A stretch of DNA of 64,000 nt from Limanda limanda (Eukaryota; Chordata; Actinopteri; Pleuronectiformes; Pleuronectidae): positions 372,001-436,000 of the forward strand of contig NW_026870395.1 in assembly GCF_963576545.1 (NCBI RefSeq), given 5' to 3'. Every line of letters starts with the position of its first letter. Positions within the stretch are counted from its first letter, which is position 1. The notes below the pieces were generated by a model that did not search any database, had not been told where the DNA came from, and saw nothing but the letters and a program-made list of their open reading frames with translations. A program made the position numbers and the translations under genes. Below, one piece after another: positions 61,301 through 64,000 of this stretch.

Positions 61301-64000
61301 CTTCCGAAAGTCGGAGAAGCTCAAGGATGGTACCGATCGATGCGCGCTACCCCATTTAGTGGGGGTAGAGCCTACTTGCAAGTCTCTCCGACCTTCACAA
61401 AAAAAGTTATTCAAGAATATCTCTTTCTCCTATGTGCTTTCATCCCTAACCCTAACCCTAACCCTTCCGAAAGTCGGAGAAGCTCAAGGATGGTACCGAT
61501 CGATGCGCGCTACCCCATTTAGTGGGGGTAGAGCCTACTTGCAAGTCTCTCCGACCTTCACAAAAAAAGTTATTCAAGAATATCTCTTTCTCCTATGTGC
61601 TTTCATCCCTAACCCTAACCCTTCCGAAAGTCGGAGAAGCTCAAGGATGGTACCGATCGATGCGCGCTACCCCATTTAGTGGGGGTAGAGCCTACTTGCA
61701 AGTCTCTCCGACCTTCACAAAAAAAGTTATTCAAGAATATCTCTTTCTCCTATGTGCTTTCATCCCTAACCCTAACCCTAACCCTTCCGAAAGTCGGAGA
61801 AGCTCAAGGATGGTACCGATCGATGCGCGCTACCCCATTTAGTGGGGGTAGAGCCTACTTGCAAGTCTCTCCGACCTTCACAAAAAAAGTTATTCAAGAA
61901 TATCTCCTCAGATTTGGGGGAATTTCGTCGGTCGACCTCTTCCGAAGGTCGTACAAGCTCGGGGATGGTACCAATCGATCCGCAGGACCCAAATTAGTCC
62001 AGATGCAACCACTTTCCAAGTCTCTCCGACCTTCACAAAAAAAGTTATTCAAGAATATCTCTTTCTCCTATGTGCTTTCATCCCTAACCCTAACCCTAAC
62101 CCTTCCGAAAGTCGGAGAAGCTCAAGGATGGTACCGATCGATGCGCGCAACCCCATTTAGTGGGGGTAGAGCCTACTTGCAAGTCTCTCCGACCTTCACA
62201 AAAAAAGTTATTCAAGAATATCTCTTTCTCCTATGTGCTTTCATCCCTAACCCTAACCCTAACCCTTCCGAAAGTCGGAGAAGCTCAAGGATGGTACCGA
62301 TCGATGCGCGCTACCCCATTTAGTGGGGGTAGAGCCTACTTGCAAGTCTCTCCGACCTTCACAAAAAAAGTTATTCAAGAATATCTCTTTCTCCTATGTG
62401 CTTTCATCCCTAACCCTAACCCTAACCCTTCCGAAAGTCGGAGAAGCTCAAGGATGGTACCGATCGATGCGCGCTACCCCATTTAGTGGGGGTAGAGCCT
62501 ACTTGCAAGTCTCTCCGACCTTCACAAAAAAAGTTATTCAAGAATATCTCCTCAGATTTGGGGGAATTTCGTCGGTCGACCTCTTCCGAAGGTCGTACAA
62601 GCTCGGGGATGGTACCAATCGATCCGCAGGACCCAATTTAGTCCAGATGCAACCACTTTCCAAGTCTCTCCGACCTTCACAAAAAAAGTTATTCAAGAAT
62701 ATCTCTTTCTCCTATGTGCTTTCATCCCTAACCCTAACCCTAACCCTTCCGAAAGTCGGAGAAGCTCAAGGATGGTACCGATCGATGCGCGCAACCCCAT
62801 TTAGTGGGGGTAGAGCCTACTTGCAAGTCTCTCCGACCTTCACAAAAAAAGTTATTCAAGAATATCTCTTTCTCCTATGTGCTTTCATCCCTAACCCTAA
62901 CCCTAACCCTTCCGAAAGTCGGAGAAGCTCAAGGATGGTACCGATCGATGCGCGCTACCCCATTTAGTGGGGGTAGAGCCTACTTGCAAGTCTCTCCGAC
63001 CTTCACAAAAAAAGTTATTCAAGAATATCTCTTTCTCCTATGTGCTTTCATCCCTAACCCTAACCCTAACCCTTCCGAAAGTCGGAGAAGCTCAAGGATG
63101 GTACCGATCGATGCGCGCTACCCCATTTAGTGGGGGTAGAGCCTACTTGCAAGTCTCTCCGACCTTCACAAAAAAAGTTATTCAAGAATATCTCCTCAGA
63201 TTTGGGGGAATTTCGTCGGTCGACCTCTTCCGAAGGTCGTACAAGCTCGGGGATGGTACCAATCGATCCGCAGGACCCAAATTAGTCCAGATGCAACCAC
63301 TTTCCAAGTCTCTCCGACCTTCACAAAAAAAGTTATTCAAGAATATCTCTTTCTCCTATGTGCTTTCATCCCTAACCCTAACCCTAACCCTTCCGAAAGT
63401 CGGAGAAGCTCAAGGATGGTACCGATCGATGCGCGCTACCCCATTTAGTGGGGGTAGAGCCTACTTGCAAGTCTCTCCGACCTTCACAAAAAAAGTTATT
63501 CAAGAATATCTCTTTCTCCTATGTGCTTTCATCCCTAACCCTAACCCTAACCCTTCCGAAAGTCGGAGAAGCTCAAGGATGGTACCGATCGATGCGCGCT
63601 ACCCCATTTAGTGGGGGTAGAGCCTACTTGCAAGTCTCTCCGACCTTCACAAAAAAAGTTATTCAAGAATATCTCCTCAGATTTGGGGGAATTTCGTCGG
63701 TCGACCTCTTCCGAAGGTCGTACAAGCTCGGGGATGGTACCAATCGATCCGCAGGACCCAAATTAGTCCAGATGCAACCACTTTCCAAGTCTCTCCGACC
63801 TTCACAAAAAAAGTTATTCAAGAATATCTCTTTCTCCTATGTGCTTTCATCCCTAACCCTAACCCTTCCGAAAGTCGGAGAAGCTCAAGGATGGTACCGA
63901 TCGATGCGCGCAACCCCATTTAGTGGGGGTAGAGCCTACTTGCAAGTCTCTCCGACCTTCACAAAAAAAGTTATTCAAGAATATCTCTTTCTCCTATGTG
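58307..64000 (+). repeat. Large duplication, right copy
   Basis: Second copy of 13,740-19,270. The added unit is an A in the run 60,109-60,597 (three A between B 59954 and B 60598, against two A between B 15387 and B 15868). The copy is still in register at the window edge, so its full length is unknown and exceeds 5.69 kb. Confidence 0.9.
63955..64000 (+). repeat. Partial A unit at the right window edge
   Basis: The first 46 bases of an A unit, ending in CCTATGTG. The array continues past the window. At the left edge base 1 happens to be the first base of a complete A unit with a GTAAAGCC variant, so the array very probably continues there as well. Confidence 0.95.

Larger units (their letters stand above)
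1..64000 (+). repeat. Tandem satellite array of A (163 bp) and B (155 bp) monomers
   Basis: The window is wholly made of head-to-tail monomers in one orientation, with no unique sequence between them. I count 305 complete A units, 93 B units and a final partial A. The summed unit lengths, corrected for short A units and three indels, give exactly 64,000. GC is about 47% in A and 48% in B. No B unit is ever next to another B. Runs of A between B units are 2 (29 times), 3 (29), 4 (17), 5 (7), 7 (5), 6 (3) and 1 (2). Seen directly: tandem structure, polarity and telomere-like tracts. Inferred: eukaryotic subtelomeric, centromeric or other heterochromatic satellite. There is no stretch left over that could hold a conventional gene. 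Confidence 0.98.

Noticed and set aside
44..63611. Dozens of overlapping open reading frames of 60-429 codons on the + strand
   Set aside because: They repeat with the satellite, overlap one another in shifted frames, have no unique domain, use GTG or ATG inside the repeat as start, and are broken or extended by simple indels at 35,711, about 37,983 and about 45,169.
1..64000. CRISPR array
   Set aside because: Repeats are contiguous 155- and 163-bp monomers without unique spacers, and no cas genes are present.
1..64000. Transposon or retroelement origin visible in the monomer
   Set aside because: No terminal repeats, target-site duplications, polymerase or transposase coding sequence could be seen in either monomer on either strand.
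1..64000. rRNA, tRNA or 5S gene clusters
   Set aside because: No tRNA-like arms or internal promoter boxes, and no recognisable rRNA sequence, occur in A or B.

Overview
The whole 64,000-base window is one head-to-tail tandem satellite array. I find no protein gene, RNA gene, mobile element or unique spacer. Two related monomers alternate on the same strand: monomer A (163 bp, carrying a telomere-like (CCCTAA)3CCC tract) and monomer B (155 bp, no telomeric tract). By hand count there are 305 complete A units, 93 B units and a 46-nt partial A at the right edge. With 27 A units lacking one CCCTAA, one lacking two, and three small indels, these lengths add up to exactly 64,000, so every base is assigned. 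The array runs off both ends of the window.

The array points to a eukaryotic chromosome: monomers of about nucleosome length, higher-order repeats, and TTAGGG-type telomere sequence in each A unit. That telomere type occurs in vertebrates and many other animals, filamentous fungi, several protist groups and some plants, so it does not name the organism. CCCTAA is always on the + strand. If the array is subtelomeric in the usual orientation, the chromosome end lies towards base 1. A centromeric or interstitial heterochromatic position is equally open.

Layout: (1) 1 to about 15.4 kb is built from a 3,526-bp higher-order repeat. Its first copy contains an extra internal 1,763-bp duplication and its third has lost 481 bp. 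(2) About 15.4-18.4 kb is mixed. (3) 18.4-25.65 kb holds three copies of a repeat of 2,570, 2,407 and 2,244 bp, each one A unit shorter than the last. (4) About 25.7-28.9 kb is transitional. (5) 28.9-58.3 kb is a distinct zone with all runs of five or more A units, a private B variant (CAATCC) and several internal duplications. (6) 58.3-64.0 kb is a second copy of 13.7-19.3 kb, differing mainly by one added A unit.

Many open reading frames run through the array (up to 429 codons). They follow from A+B being 318 bp, a multiple of three, and they change frame at simple indels. I do not call them genes. The interest lies in the satellite itself: a two-monomer system with a fixed four-C-run telomeric tract, paired dyads in both monomers, and a readable record of unequal exchange.
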